This document shows, in pieces, positions 18,466 to 31,825 of a stretch of 64,000 bases of DNA. This DNA comes from Nymphaea colorata. Lineage: Eukaryota; Streptophyta; Magnoliopsida; Nymphaeales; Nymphaeaceae. Below the pieces are notes generated by a model. It made no database searches and was not told where the DNA came from. It saw nothing but the letters and a program-made list of their open reading frames with translations. The translations under genes and the position numbers were made by a program. Each line of letters opens with the position of its first letter. Within the stretch, counting starts at the first letter, position 1. Where the stretch lies: contig NC_045140.1 in NCBI RefSeq assembly GCF_008831285.2, forward strand, positions 25,128,131 through 25,192,130, given 5' to 3'.

Positions 18466-18483
18466 GAGGGCTCTGGCGCCCTC
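18466..18483 (+). promoter_or_regulatory. Hairpin between splice junction and start codon
   Basis: The 18 bases between the predicted acceptor and the ATG read GAGGGC-TCTGGC-GCCCTC: a perfect 6-bp GC-rich stem with a 6-base loop that directly abuts the AUG. It could impede initiation or affect start selection (AUG 18484 against 18550). Confidence 0.45.
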
Positions 18484-21400
18484 ATGTGTAAGCAGGGGCT
18501 TGAATTGGAGTCGGAGTCCTTGAACAGTCAGAACCAGGCAGTGGGCGGGATGGAGAATTCCTTGGCGACGGCCGATGACGTTCCCCGAGTGAAGTTTCTT
18601 TGCAGTTTCGGGGGTAGTATCCTCCCCAGGCCGCAGGATGGGAAGCTGAGGTATGTGGGAGGAGAGACGCGCATCGTCAGCGTCTCTCGGGACATCAAAT
18701 TCGTGGAATTGATGGCGAAGATGAAGGAGTTGTTCGATTCAGTCTCACTATTGAAGTATCAACAGCCTGATGAGGACCTCGACGCCCTGGTATCGGTCGT
18801 GAATGATGACGACGTGATCAACATGATGGAGGAGTACGACAAATTTGGACAAGGTGATGGATTTACTCGGCTTAGGATGTTCCTATTTTCTCATCCTGAT
18901 GATGATGCTTCTTTATTTGATACGGATGAGAGAGAGACGCAGCGTCGGTACGTAGACGCGTTAAACAGCTTGAGCGATCCGTCAGACTTCACTAGGCAGT
19001 CCGAGGTCAGTGGACAGAGTGATAGGCTCCAGCTTGCGGAGCAGTTCTTCAATTCGATGCACTTTGATAACATGAGGAACTGTGAGGTGGTCGTTCCACA
19101 ATATAACGCCCACCCGATCGGTGTTCTTCATCAGCCACTTATCGGGCATTGCAATGGCTCGGTTGTGTACCAAGAACACGAGGTTGGTTTTCAAGGCTTG
19201 CCACAAATAAAGCCACTGGGAGTGGCTAGTGGACGAGAAGTGCAGCCGCAGATGCACACACCGAGGTATAATGAGATGGAGATGCCATGGAGTCCTGCTT
19301 ATTATTCGTCTGGGCATCAGCCTTCTAGTGACTCGAGGGCTGTGTCAGAATTCTGCTCTTCTCCTTCGACTGGCCGCTATCGCATGGCATTTGATCTTCA
19401 TGAGAGAGCGTTTGATGAATGCAGTAATGGACAAAATGTTGGTCCTTTTGCTGCAGCGAACCATCAGACTGCTTACGACCACCCTGTAGCTCTTGTCGAT
19501 AACTTGCCTCAGATGCAACAGGGCACTGCTGTGGCAGCTGAGTGCAATGGGATTCAAGTTCCTGCAGGCAACCAGCAGCCTGTGTTTGATGGAATTAGCA
19601 AATGCGAGCCTAGTCATTTTGCTCTCATGCGAAATCAAGCTTTTCTTGAGTCGCATTATCCAGATGGTCGCTGGAAACACGTCCATACCCAGCTGGACCA
19701 GGCAAGTGAAAGCACTAAGTTCTGTGATCGCTGTAGAGAATACTATTCAAGAAAGGAGACAATCTTGTTCAATGGTGATGCAAAGGAGAATGGGGTTTAC
19801 TCCAAAGATCAAAACGAATCTCATCATAACCTTGGTGAATGTTATGGCCATGAGAGAGGATGGATTGCACATCGCTTAAATAATTGGCCAGATGAGTCTA
19901 GAAACCATATATCTGGACCACGAAGAAATAATGAACGAAATGTTCCATTCCCACCCAGCTGTCATGACAACCTTCCTTTGCCTCTGAACTACATGAACCA
20001 TGAAGATCCCAACCATATCAATTCTATCGGGGAATTCAATAATGAAGGCAGTGTAGGTCTTGTTCCTCATATGCAATCCCCAGTTCTTGATGACATTGGA
20101 ATGGGATATGGAAATTTTGCTGCTGTATCTAGCAAGGACGATCAATTCCATGGTCCAGTTGGGCCTGCATACACATTGCACAAGATTGGGCCGGCGGTTG
20201 TTTGTGGAAGCCCAGGCTATGAGTTATCAGATTTTCAGCAACAGCCAAATTGTGCTCTCAACTCGGGGTTTTTGAATACTGCACCGGTGGGAAGTCCAAG
20301 GTTTTCTTGTGTACCACCAGATAATGACAATGCTAGGATTCTGCAATCTGGAAGTCCACATTCGATTAATCCCTTTGATGCATCTTCAGCTGATCATGCT
20401 CTATATATGAACAGGAACGTTGTTAATGAACAAAACTACACCATGCTTCATTTTGATGGTGGCAAAGAGCCGAATGCTGGTGCTGCTGGAGTGTGTATGG
20501 AGGCAGTTGTGGATGCTGGGTGCGATTCTCCTAATTGTCAGAAGCCTGTGAATTTGTCACAAAATAATAGGGGCTCCAATTTCTTAGCTCCAATATCTAT
20601 CCAACCTCAAGGAGATTTGATTGGTTTTGCTGAAAGTAAAGAACCTCAAGACGCTACATTTTCATCTATATCCCGGAATCATGATACAGTAGGTTCTCCC
20701 ATTTCTGCATCCCCACTCAAGAACAACATGGATGCCATTGGATCAGAAAGATTATCAGAAACAGAAATGACAGTCCAAGAGGTGTACCAGCCAAAACAAG
20801 CAGCAATTTCAATCGAGCCTGATGCACGTGGTACTCATATTCCTAACAGTAGTGATGGTGTAAGACCTGGTCCTGGGGATGCTCTTGATTCATCAAAAAA
20901 GATGGAACTTTCATCTGAATGTTTGAGTTTAATACCCGAGCTGATGGCATCAATGAAGAAAGCAAAACTGGAAGGACTACAACAGATTCAAGGCCGAGGA
21001 GGTGATGGCTCTGATCTTCACAAAGAGCAAAATCATACAGGGGAGGCACCTGACGCTGAATCACTTAGATCATCCCTCCATGAGGTTGAATGCTGGTTAT
21101 CTATCTTTGTGACTGGATTATGTTTCAAATTTCCTTATTAATGCAGGTCCACCTTTATGGTGTTTTCTACTTATTTTTGTTTGTCCACTTTCTGAAATAG
21201 GATGAAGATCTTAATAGTGATCATCCCAAAGCATCTAAGATTGAGATGACTAGTGCAGAAGCAGAAGCTCTAGAAAGAGGATTACAGGTACTTATATTAT
21301 TTTATTTTGTAATCTAAGCTGCATTCCTCTTGATGCAAGTTAATCTATCTTGCAGATGATTAAAAACAATGATCTGGAAGAGATCCGTGAACTAGGATCT

Positions 21401-24400
21401 GGTACTTATGGTTCTGTCTATCATGGTAAATGGAAAGGTTCTGATGTTGCAATTAAACGGATTAAACCTAGCTGCTTTGCTGGAAGACCATCTGAGCGAG
21501 AACGATTGGTAACTCTTCCTGCTGCAGCTTTGGACCTGGTTTGCATGCTTTGTGATTAGCAGTTAATGAAGCTTAGCTTCAAATACTTTAGTTACAACTA
21601 TAATAGTATAGATAATTAGGATACGACATTTTCAAAGTCCATTTAGTTTCCTAAGCGATAACTTTTGGTAACTAAGGTATTTCAACTCAGCATTCAGGTC
21701 AAAGGTGGGAGTACACACTGACCCAAATTCTGGGCTGGTTTGTACTCTGTTTCCTTGACTTCAACTCTCGAAGATAATGAACAAGGAAAAAGCTATTCAT
21801 AGTCGTGACTTGTGATTACACCTCTCCGACTCTCTGTGCTCTTGTCGCTAACACAATCATCCCCTCTCTCTGTTTTGTCTTTGCTTACATTTTCCTTCTC
21901 TATCTTACTCCTGGATGGAAGATAGAGTCTGTTACTGATCCTTTTTCCACTTTTGATTTTGTTCCTTCATTAAATGGAATGATAGAAGGCCACATCCTTC
22001 TTCAGTGCCTTCTTGCAACTGCATATCTTGAGAGTTGAGAGCTATTTGAATAATTTTAAGAAGCACACTGCAAATATTAAATTTCACCAACTGACATAGG
22101 TTAGGCTGGGCACCTCTTCCATTATTTAGATAGGATTATAATAGAATTAACACTTGTTTTATGGTAGAACTATTGAATAGAAAAATAACTTCAATGGATT
22201 TTTAATTCAAGACTTCAATGTATTGTTAATTGGGGAGAGAAAACACTTCATATCTTTTTCTTCAGGGTAACAATGCGGTTGATGACCTCGTAATTTGAAA
22301 TAATGTCGCCATGCCTCAAATGATTGTGAATTTTTCTCTAATCCGTAATAACAGGAACATTTCAAAGTTCTTGAAAGGGCATATGATTAGTCGGGATCTG
22401 TTCTGCATTAACACCAATTATTTGCACATATTCCAAAATAAAAAATGAATATAATTCAGAAACTATTAATCTGTAGTTCACTTAGATATTGCGGAGCTTT
22501 CTTTTTGTGGTTTTTGTTAGTTTTTTAAGTTTCAGAAAACTGCATAAAAGTCATGTTCACCTCTGCTATTGGGCCTTTTCCCCTTTATTTTACCCTGGTT
22601 GTGAATTTTCTTTTAGTTGTGTAGTAGAATTAATCCTATATCGTTCTTTTGTTATGTTTTCTTAGATTGCAGACTTTTGGAAAGAGGCTTTGATTTTGAG
22701 TTCCTTGCACCATCCAAATGTTGTATCATTCTATGGTGTTGTCCGTGATGGCCCTGAAGGATCATTGGCTACTGTAACAGAGTTTATGGTTAATGGGTCC
22801 CTAAAACAAGTCCTACAAAAGAAAGATAGGTAGGTCATTTAATTATTTCCTCCTCACAAATCAAATAAAATCACTTGCCAAGATGCCACCTAATATTTGT
22901 TTCTATATCTAACCTCTTTAGCTTGATTGGGCAGAACAATTGATCGCCGTAAACGCTTAATCATTGCCATGGATGCGTCATTTGGTATGGAATATTTGCA
23001 TGGGAAGAACATTGTCCATTTTGATCTGAAGTGCGAAAACCTATTGGTGAACATGAAGGACCCTCATCGGCCTGTATGTAAGGTGTGAATAAGCATTACA
23101 TGTTTTAGGCTTGCAAAGAACATTTATTCAGGAATTAGAGGAGGTCCTGATTCAGCCATCTATAACTCTGTCTTGCAAGCTTGCTTCATCTTGTCAGAAT
23201 ATTGCCGTGTTGTAACGTCATGTTTCCATTGAGAATCGTATGTTAGTTCTTCTTTTGCTTGTTTCCATGATCAGAACTTGCTCCACATGATCTTTTGTTG
23301 CTATATAATTACCTTGTTTGTCACCTATTGCAGATGCTACATTTTAATATTTTTGTAGGAGGTTTAGCTTGTCCCATGTTTACCTGCATGTGTCCTATTA
23401 TTGGCTACTTGGAGTTCTATTGTGGATAGTGCTAAAGAGTTTGATCTTATACATTACTTATAACTTTTGTCATGTGGATATACAGTTTATTGGATGCTTG
23501 TGAAGAAATCAGTTTTGAGGCCGTATTTTCCATTGAAATTTGGTGGACTCCTTTTGTCTATGAACCAGAAGTCCTTTGCATCCCTGGTGATTGTTTGGAT
23601 ATTATTAATGTTACTACGTTTTATCAATTCTTGTAATCACCCTAGAAAGGGCACCATCATAAACTTTTATGGGGTAAGATGTACTGGAGCTTGTCCTTGC
23701 GTTAACTTTAAGATGGTACCATGATGCAGATGTCTGTGTTATGTTTTTCCGCTATGGAACTTCAGTTGCCCAACCACCATCATAATTGCTTATGATAGTG
23801 GTCTACAGAAGGAGCTTCTTAGAAAATAAGCATTGGATCAAGCAATATCATGTAGCTCATACCTGTTAGTACAATATTGGTGACATTTGCACGGTGCAAC
23901 CACCATCTCTCCTCCTTGGTTGCCTGCCATTGTGGATTTATTTGGAGTGAGCTGCTCTTGAATTGGCATTGGCTCCTCAGCCTTCTCTATGTACTTTTGG
24001 CTGAAACTGCCAATGCAGAAAGTTCAAATGGATACATATTGAGAAGTTGAAAGAAACATATTGAGAAGGAAACTAAGTAGCGACTGGGAAGTGGATAAAA
24101 TTATAATACTTTTTTAACTAACAAAGAAGTAGGACTTATAATTGAGAAACTAAAGTCAGAGAAATCAAATCCATTATAGTCATATGCCATCACTTAACAA
24201 TGGACATCTGCTGACAAGTGACAAGCATTTGTATGTTGATTAGTAACTTACATTTGTCATCAACTAATATGTTATATCATATATGAAAACCACATTTTAG
24301 AAAAAGAACAAATATTTAGTTAATTCAATGTGGACAACAAGTATGCTCAATAATGAGATCCAATTTTAGTAAAAAAGCCTTAAACCCAATAAGAAAGGGC

Positions 24401-27400
24401 CCAGTTCTTTTTGCTTTGAGTTTGGTGTTTGTTTAGGTACTTTTCTTGTCCGTATTAATCTCTATGTCAAACTTTTTCTTGTAAAAATGCTTTACCAATT
24501 TAGGTGAAAAATGGAATGGCACACATTAAGTAGACTTGCCTCATAAAAAAAAGCTTAGTTTTCCGTCTTGTGGAAGTGTGCTTCTCTACCAGAAATACAC
24601 ATGCTACATTTGGGAGGCACAGTTCCTTTTCTAGAGGTGCACTTCCTTCGGCACTTTGGAAGTGTGGTATTTCTTGCCCTGGAGTATATGTTCACTTGTG
24701 TGTATAAGCATTTTCTCCATTCCTGCTCTTGGCAAGTAATAATTTGGGAAAAAGAGTCAAGTTATTTTAATAGAAAGGCTTCCAACTCTTTCTCCTATCC
24801 TATCCAAAGTTAGTGGAATCTCTTTTCTTCTCTCTCTCTCTCTCTCTCCCAAAAAACATATTTTAATATTGGATGTGGATTTCAGGAAATCATCCATAGT
24901 GATCCTCACTTCCTTACTTTATAGGAAATAAATCTAGGATGGAGACTATAGGCAATTTTCTATGAGACGTCAAATTTCAAAAGAAAAGCAAGTGTTCTTG
25001 AATCTCTTAAGGAATTCTCTTGCAAAGTAAGTCCAAAGGGCGATGTTTAGGACTCTGGTTGGTTTAAGTTGCAAATGTAATTGATCAATACCTAAAACAA
25101 CTCAGCACAAAAAAAAATGCTCCACTGTGGACTTGGTTCTTGGTTGAATAATGAGCATGTATTTAAAAATGTCATGGTTGTAATGTTTTTTTCACAAAAA
25201 CAGTGGCATCTTATTTAGGTTAGGAAGGCTGCCATGACATCTTGAACTGTTGCATGTGCAACTAATCTAAGTAGACAGATGTCATTTTCCTATTTAATAA
25301 GTGGGGCAAAGGAATTTTTCTTTCATCCAAAAGGAAGGACATTACTGATGATACGTATTTGTTGCCAGAGTATCCTCAAATTAAGCTGATATTTAGTAGG
25401 GCTTAGATTACATTTGTTTCCCAAATTGCTTTTGGAGACGAGGCAAATTTAGAAGGTTGTTGGTAACTAAAAGAGTGGTAGAAAATCACCATGTCTAAAC
25501 CCTTTTTGTTTACTTTAGCTGGTTGAAAGTTGAAACCTTGTTAAACAAGTTCAAAGACTTGATTCTACTAATTATTAGATTTCCTGCCACTAATTTTTGT
25601 GTATTCTTGATACAGTTTTTTTTTTAAATGTTGAAAAGTTTTCCCCAACTATAGCAAGCGGTCTTCTTGTAATATTATCCAAAGTTCTGCATATTGAACT
25701 TGATGTTTTCAAGCATGTTTTCTCTAAGAGTAGAGTAATTACATATAAATTTGTTATCCTTGGCATACTGTTGGAATAAGCCAATAGTTGCATGGCCTTT
25801 TCAAAGGATGATTGGGCAAATAAAAATTGTCGAAACTTGTGCATGCACAACTGTGTGCTATAAATGGTGCGTGTTTACAAAGCTGATGTAGTTGTGCATT
25901 CAATGGACATAAATGTTCCTGTGAGTTTGCAATACCGATATATTAGCTGCACAAGGTATTTTAGATATATTTAATCATTCTTCTGGAAGTTACATACATT
26001 TGCCTACTATGTGCTAAGATTTTTTTTCATTTTCGACTAAAAGTTCTTTTTGCAAATGACTTCTTGTTTTTAAATTTTTAGTGCATTTAGATTTCAAATG
26101 TTTTTATTTTCAATTTATTAAGAAGTAAAAATTCTTTAAGTTTTATATTTTTTCAAGACTATTTTATTTCTTTAAATTCACAATTATAAATGCTTCATGG
26201 GGGCTAGGCCAAGAGAAAAACTCTGCATTGTTGGCTGTGCGTGGGCAGTGAGGCAAGTAGTTGCATTGGGAGTGCACTCAAAGTTGGCAGGGCTACACTT
26301 GAGGCTCTTCTACTGCCTTGGGAGAAAACTCAAGTCAACCTTATGTTAAGGGATGCACATTCCGTGTCCCCAACTTGCACCAGAGTGCCAACTTCGTGAT
26401 GTTCACAAGTCTTCTTGATCAGAGGAGCAAGCCTTGTAGGGAAAATTGTCAGGTTGCATTAAAGGGAAAATTCGTATAATTTTTTATTTATGTCTAAAAA
26501 TATCTTGATGGGCACTGAGCCTGATGTCTAGGATAGGGTTCATTCTGTGCTCCAGTCTGGACCAAAAGAAATTTGAACCTTATTCTTGACGATCCCCAGC
26601 TTAACTATGAAATTAAGGGAAAAAAATTGAACCTGCATGTGCATGAGTATTTGTTTTCTTTCATTAATGGTTGTTTTCTTATCTTGGTACTTCCATTTCT
26701 GTTTGCATGGCTTTTATTTCTTGGATAGCTTTTTGGTTTATGGTGAAATTGTTTCAACTTTCATGTCCTTTAGTCCTCTAGATGTATGATTCCAAGTTTG
26801 TATGCTTATTTTTTTCTGAATTATTTGCAGATTGGAGACTTGGGCCTATCAAAGGTACGGCAACATACTTTAGTTTCTGGCGGTATTCGTGGAACTTTAC
26901 CATGGATGGCACCTGAGCTTCTAAATGGAAAGAACAACATGGTGACGGAAAAAGTAAGCAAGCCATGAGAAATTATTGCTTCTCCAATGGTGCTAGAGCT
27001 TTTCCACAAAAAACTAATTTCTTTTGTACAGTTCAAATTCGTGCTCAATGATCGATGGATACTGTCTTTTAAAATTCTACATCATTTTCTTGTCCAAATG
27101 ACATTCCCACGCCTTACCTGACACTGCACGTACCATGCTTATTTTATTGATTATTATATAAAAATTTCACGTTCGACTTCTCTCTCTCTCACATGCACTT
27201 TCTCTCTCATGTGCACACACACATATATAGCATCTTTCAATCTTCCTGATGAAGAATCTCCTGCAAAAGAATGAAAACGTTGGAGTTGGAAGCGAGAAAT
27301 GGGTATGGGATGAGATAATGGAAAAAAACATGTGTTTCCTGTTAGATTAAAAAGATCCGCTAATTCTATTTAAGGACAATGACAAAGACTTTTAAGGAAA

Positions 27401-29213
27401 GGAAACAGCTGCTCAACATTCTGGAAAAAATATTTTTTTAATTAGCCTCGTTAAACATGAGTGTGTTTTTCAACACAAAAGGAGTAAATCTCCAGCTTTT
27501 ATTCTTTATTTTATTTTAAAATGAATTGTGTGCTTCTTACATGTGTTTCTTTTGGTTGATTTAGATTGATGTATACTCGTTTGGGATTGTCATGTGGGAG
27601 CTACTTACAGGAGAAGAACCTTATGCAGATATGCATTGTGCCTCTATAATTGGTAATTCTTATATTATAGATCGTGTATCTTCTCCTGGTTACTTCCATC
27701 CCTCCATTTCCATTTTCTGTAATGTCTCTATCTTTCTTTCTTTATATATGTATGCACATGTTATATGCACATATTTGCATGTGCTGTACACATGTACTCA
27801 TGTTGTTTGAGAGGGGAGGAGCAGGCATGCATTCATGTTGCACATGTTACAGATAATAGACAAGTAGATTAGACATGCATGTATGTCTCTGTAGATAATG
27901 ATTAAGTGGATATATGCAGTACTGTTTCTTCTCAGTCTTCTCCTGCCTTTTTTCAGCTTGTCATTTTTCATTAAATACCTCCATGTTGAGAGAATTGATC
28001 AAGGAATCAAAATACAACAACAATTTACACAAGAAGAAAAATAATATTGCCCGCTGTTTCTGCAAGATCATTTGCATAATCAAAAGAACATCCTTGGTGT
28101 GGAACATAACACACCATAAAAAATTGCTCTGTATGCCCATTTTTGATAAGTTCCTTCTCCCTCTCATTTTCTTTCCCTTTTTCTCCAAAAGCATTTTTCT
28201 TGCTGGCTCATGAGGTAGCAATCGAAGTTCAGACAATCACAGGTGTGTTGATTTCATATCCAATAAAAAGGATGGCCACTTCTTCTGTGATGGGCTTTTT
28301 TTCGTCAAAACTGGACCTAATCAAGACCATCATACATTTCAATTGAAGCCAGGATTGGAGTACTTTTCTGACGAAAATCCTGATTGATAGGAGCCACATA
28401 TCTATATGGGAAAACAAGCTTGAGTACTATCATGCTTTGTGCATTATTTCCCTTCTGCGGAATCCTGCCATCACCATATATGTGTGTGTGTGTGTTAGGG
28501 GAGAAGGGGAGTTGTTTTTCCAACCCCTCTTGTCTCCCTCACTTTCTCTTCTACTCTATCTTTCTTCTCTTTTTGTTCTGGCCACCATCCTCTCCACCCT
28601 AGGGTTGGTGGATCCTGTGGAGCAAAAGGGACATAAACATCCCATCCCAATTTGGGACTGGTTTTACTTATTGCCCATATACGTGTCTTCACTCTTGGTT
28701 GCATATGGTTCTCATTAGAATGAATGATATTTTTTGTGACAGTTTCAGCAATAAAACCTACATTGTCTATATGACTCACTGTTTGCAGTTCTGTAAATTC
28801 TTTAAAAAAGGTGTTCCCCTTTGGAACTGGATGATTGTTGGTCAATGAAAAACACCTTTCTCATGATACATGAAGTTGTGTGGAAATAAAAAAGGAATTG
28901 GCCATAATTATACTCAAATTTTGCTCTATTCATATTAAATTTCTTCACTTTACTGACTAGAACAGCTGCACTAACTCTGAGTAGTATTGTATGGCTATTT
29001 TTCTGTTATGAATAATTTGTGCTGATTTCATAATGCGATTCATCAGGTGGGATTGTGAATAACTCATTACGTCCACAAGTACCTTCTTGGTGTGATCCTG
29101 AATGGAGATCTTTGATGGAGAGGTGCTGGTCGTCAGAACCAAGTGAGAGACCATCATTTGCAGAAATCTCTCAGGCACTGAGGAAAATGTTTGCAGTGCT
29201 CAGTGGAAAGTGA
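18484..29213 (+). CDS. PB1-domain Raf-like MAPKKK, group B4
   Basis: Eight coding exons: 18484-21084, 21201-21287, 21356-21508, 22666-22829, 22935-23082, 26831-26953, 27565-27652 and 29047-29213. All phases agree and give 1176 aa. A PB1 domain lies at about residues 35-136 ([15 protein letters not shown], then an acidic [10 protein letters not shown] stretch). About 700 residues of low-complexity linker follow, then a C-terminal kinase domain: glycine loop GSGTYGSV (910-917), Lys930 in VAIK, catalytic loop HFDLKCEN (Asp1032), DLG in place of DFG (1054-1056), and activation loop with PWMAPEL. HFD and DLG are usual in plant Raf-like kinases and do not imply loss of activity. In Arabidopsis, B4 Rafs phosphorylate SnRK2 kinases during osmotic stress. 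Start choice: the first ATG after the 5'UTR intron. A second in-frame Met is at residue 23 (18550). Which paralogue this is cannot be decided. Confidence 0.95.
23083..26830 (+). other. Raf-like kinase intron between catalytic loop and DLG exons (3.7 kb)
   Basis: This intron lies between the HFDLKCEN exon and the DLG exon and is the longest in the gene. It is AT-rich with a (CT)n tract near 24830-24848. I see no exon, transposon ORF or RNA gene inside. Its first bases, GTGTGA, place an in-frame stop one codon past the donor, so retention would truncate the kinase after Lys1051. Confidence 0.85.
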
Positions 29214-31825
29214 TGTGGCACATCTGATTATGTAGATTCTAGAAGTCTCACTCTCCTTTTCCCTTTCCCTGTATATCCACATTTTGTTTTCAGAAAACCT
29301 TAGGCTTGTGTATTGAATACTTCATTGTTGAAAGACATGCATACTCAGGTTTGTTTAGGATGCGCCATGTATGCATCTACATGGTACTGTCTAGTAGAGT
29401 ATCTGGGCAACTAGATGCCCTGCAGCTATCTTGTAAAGTACAATTTCAATCACGAGATATGAGTGCTCAATCTAAATGTGAGTTACTTCTTTCCTCTTTC
29501 TTTGCCCTGTTAATTGTCTGTTGTGTTCCATGACATCGACCTTATATCACCATTTGTATGAGTAATTGATTGACTCTTTCCATGTGATATTTGCAGAAAA
29601 CCATCTTTATTGCTGTGGATATGGAGTTGTATAGATCATGTGCAGTTTTCTGAAATTCAAAATATCATGCAGCATAGTTCAGTACTGGTGGAAGCTGTTT
29701 CTGAAGATGTAAATCAATTTTGTGTTCTGTTGGTTGTGGTCAGCCATGCAGAGAATGGTATCCTGCATCATGTTAGGTCTGGACTTGGAAATCTGGTTCA
29801 AAATTTTGTGTAATCCAGTTTTTGCAATGAAATCAGATCTACAACAGTTTTCATTTTTCTGAGTAAAATTTCAGGTGAAGATGTATAAAATTAGACATAA
29901 ATATTAATATATATGTTTCTACATTCTTGAAGTTAAAACTCTCTCTCTCTCTCTCTCTCTCAGTTGTTTTCCTTTCCTTTCTTGCCGTAGATGAGTTTTT
30001 ATGCTGTCAAATAGCCCTGAGTGCCCATGGGACATTCTCCAGCAAGTTCTTTTTTTGCGTATGCAATTTTTTATGACATTATTAGTTGCTTATATAGTTC
30101 ATATTTATGACTTGATGAATTGTCCCTCAGATCAAGTGCTGCTTTTCCAAGTTAGCATTGCATGTCTGCTGAGTTTTGTTGAAGTATTTATAAATTAATC
30201 TGACTTATTATTTGGGTTGCCAATAGCTTGTTATAGTTTTGGGCCTTGATCGTTGGAGTCATTTAATAAATCCTATCATTATCTTAGCATATTTAGTATA
30301 AGAGGCTTAAAAGTGCATGGACAACCGAATAAGAATTGAATTTGTTTACAGTTCTAGTTTGTCTAGTGTCTCTATGTTTTTTCTTGCTTATGGCACAGGA
30401 TTTGAATTTGAGTGGATGGAACTTGGGGGTCATTCAGGTTGATGTTTTGCACTTAAGTTTGATTTATATTGGAAGAAAATGAGATGATTATAATCATTAT
30501 ATAATCTTAAACTTTCATCGTTGCACCTGATAGCTTCTTTTCTTCACAAAGAAACTGATTGGTTATTGGGTCATTGACATGACACAAATTGTATCTGGAA
30601 TGATCCTAAATGATTTGGAAGCATAAAGATACATAATCATGGTGCTATTGTTTTTAAGAAAATATGATTTCTGACACTTGGTCGATGCAGTTTGGCCTTT
30701 AGCTTGCAGTTCTTGCTCAAGTGAATCTATTCAGAGTAAGAACATGTCTTTGTGGTGGCCCATGAAGTGCTATATTTGGGAATTTTTGTCTTATATTCCA
30801 TATTCCATCCATAATCTACAATTGGTAAGACAGACTCTTAGCAGCATATTCAGGTTTTGAAAGTTACACATCTATGAAATTAGGTGGGATCTTTTGCATG
30901 TCTATTCTCTTTCCTACCCAGCCACCCATTCAGAAAGAAAAGACCAAAAAGAAAATGAAAGAATTGAGGTTTGTTTCAGTTAAACCAAAATTGGTTCTTT
31001 TCTGAATTGCTTCAATTCTCCTGTTCTGGTATTCCAGTATATGGAACCTGGCATGGAAAGAAGTCTACAAGAAGGGAAAGAAGGTTTTGGTAGGTGTTTT
31101 CCAGAAGGACAGCATGGAATGAGGAGAATGGGGATGTTTGAGGCTGGTCAAAGGAAAGTTTCGGTATTTAACTCAAGGATATGTGTCAAATGTACAAGAT
31201 TATTATGTTAGGGGTGGAGAATTCTGAGGGAGATAGTGGCTTTTGCTGGTGTTATCTGGAGGTTCTATTTGGCTTTGACTTGAAGGGTGGGGTAGAAAAA
31301 AAACATTCTGCATATGCCTGTCTTCATAAAAGCACAATGTATTAGTTTATTCATGAAAATTTCTGAACTTGTCAGAAATTCAAGTTGGTTTTGGCATTTT
31401 TATAAGGAATTTAGATTTGAGCAGTAACCTGACATGCTCTGTAAACTTCTGTGCACCGAGTTTGGCATAAATGTACAATACATAACTGTTCACCAGTGAC
31501 GGTGCAAGAATGAACTATGACCACATGATCCCCTTTTTCCTAGTGGTCTGAGTTTAAGGACCTGTCAAGGAACAGATGGTTTTTCCTCTGTTTTGGGAAG
31601 TGAAATGTGGATTTTCCATCAGCAAATCACGATTTCTTTGAATCCTAAAGTAGTGATGATGCAAGTCACAACAACCCCAAGCCTCATCACTTACAGAAGG
31701 AACCATTTTGCTGAGCTGTTTCAATGTTGATGACATGAACCCTCAGCTATGCAAGATTAACTTGTCCAGTTGCCCTAAGCATTGACAGGTAGTTATTTGT
31801 GTAAGAAGAGCAACTGGCAAACACT

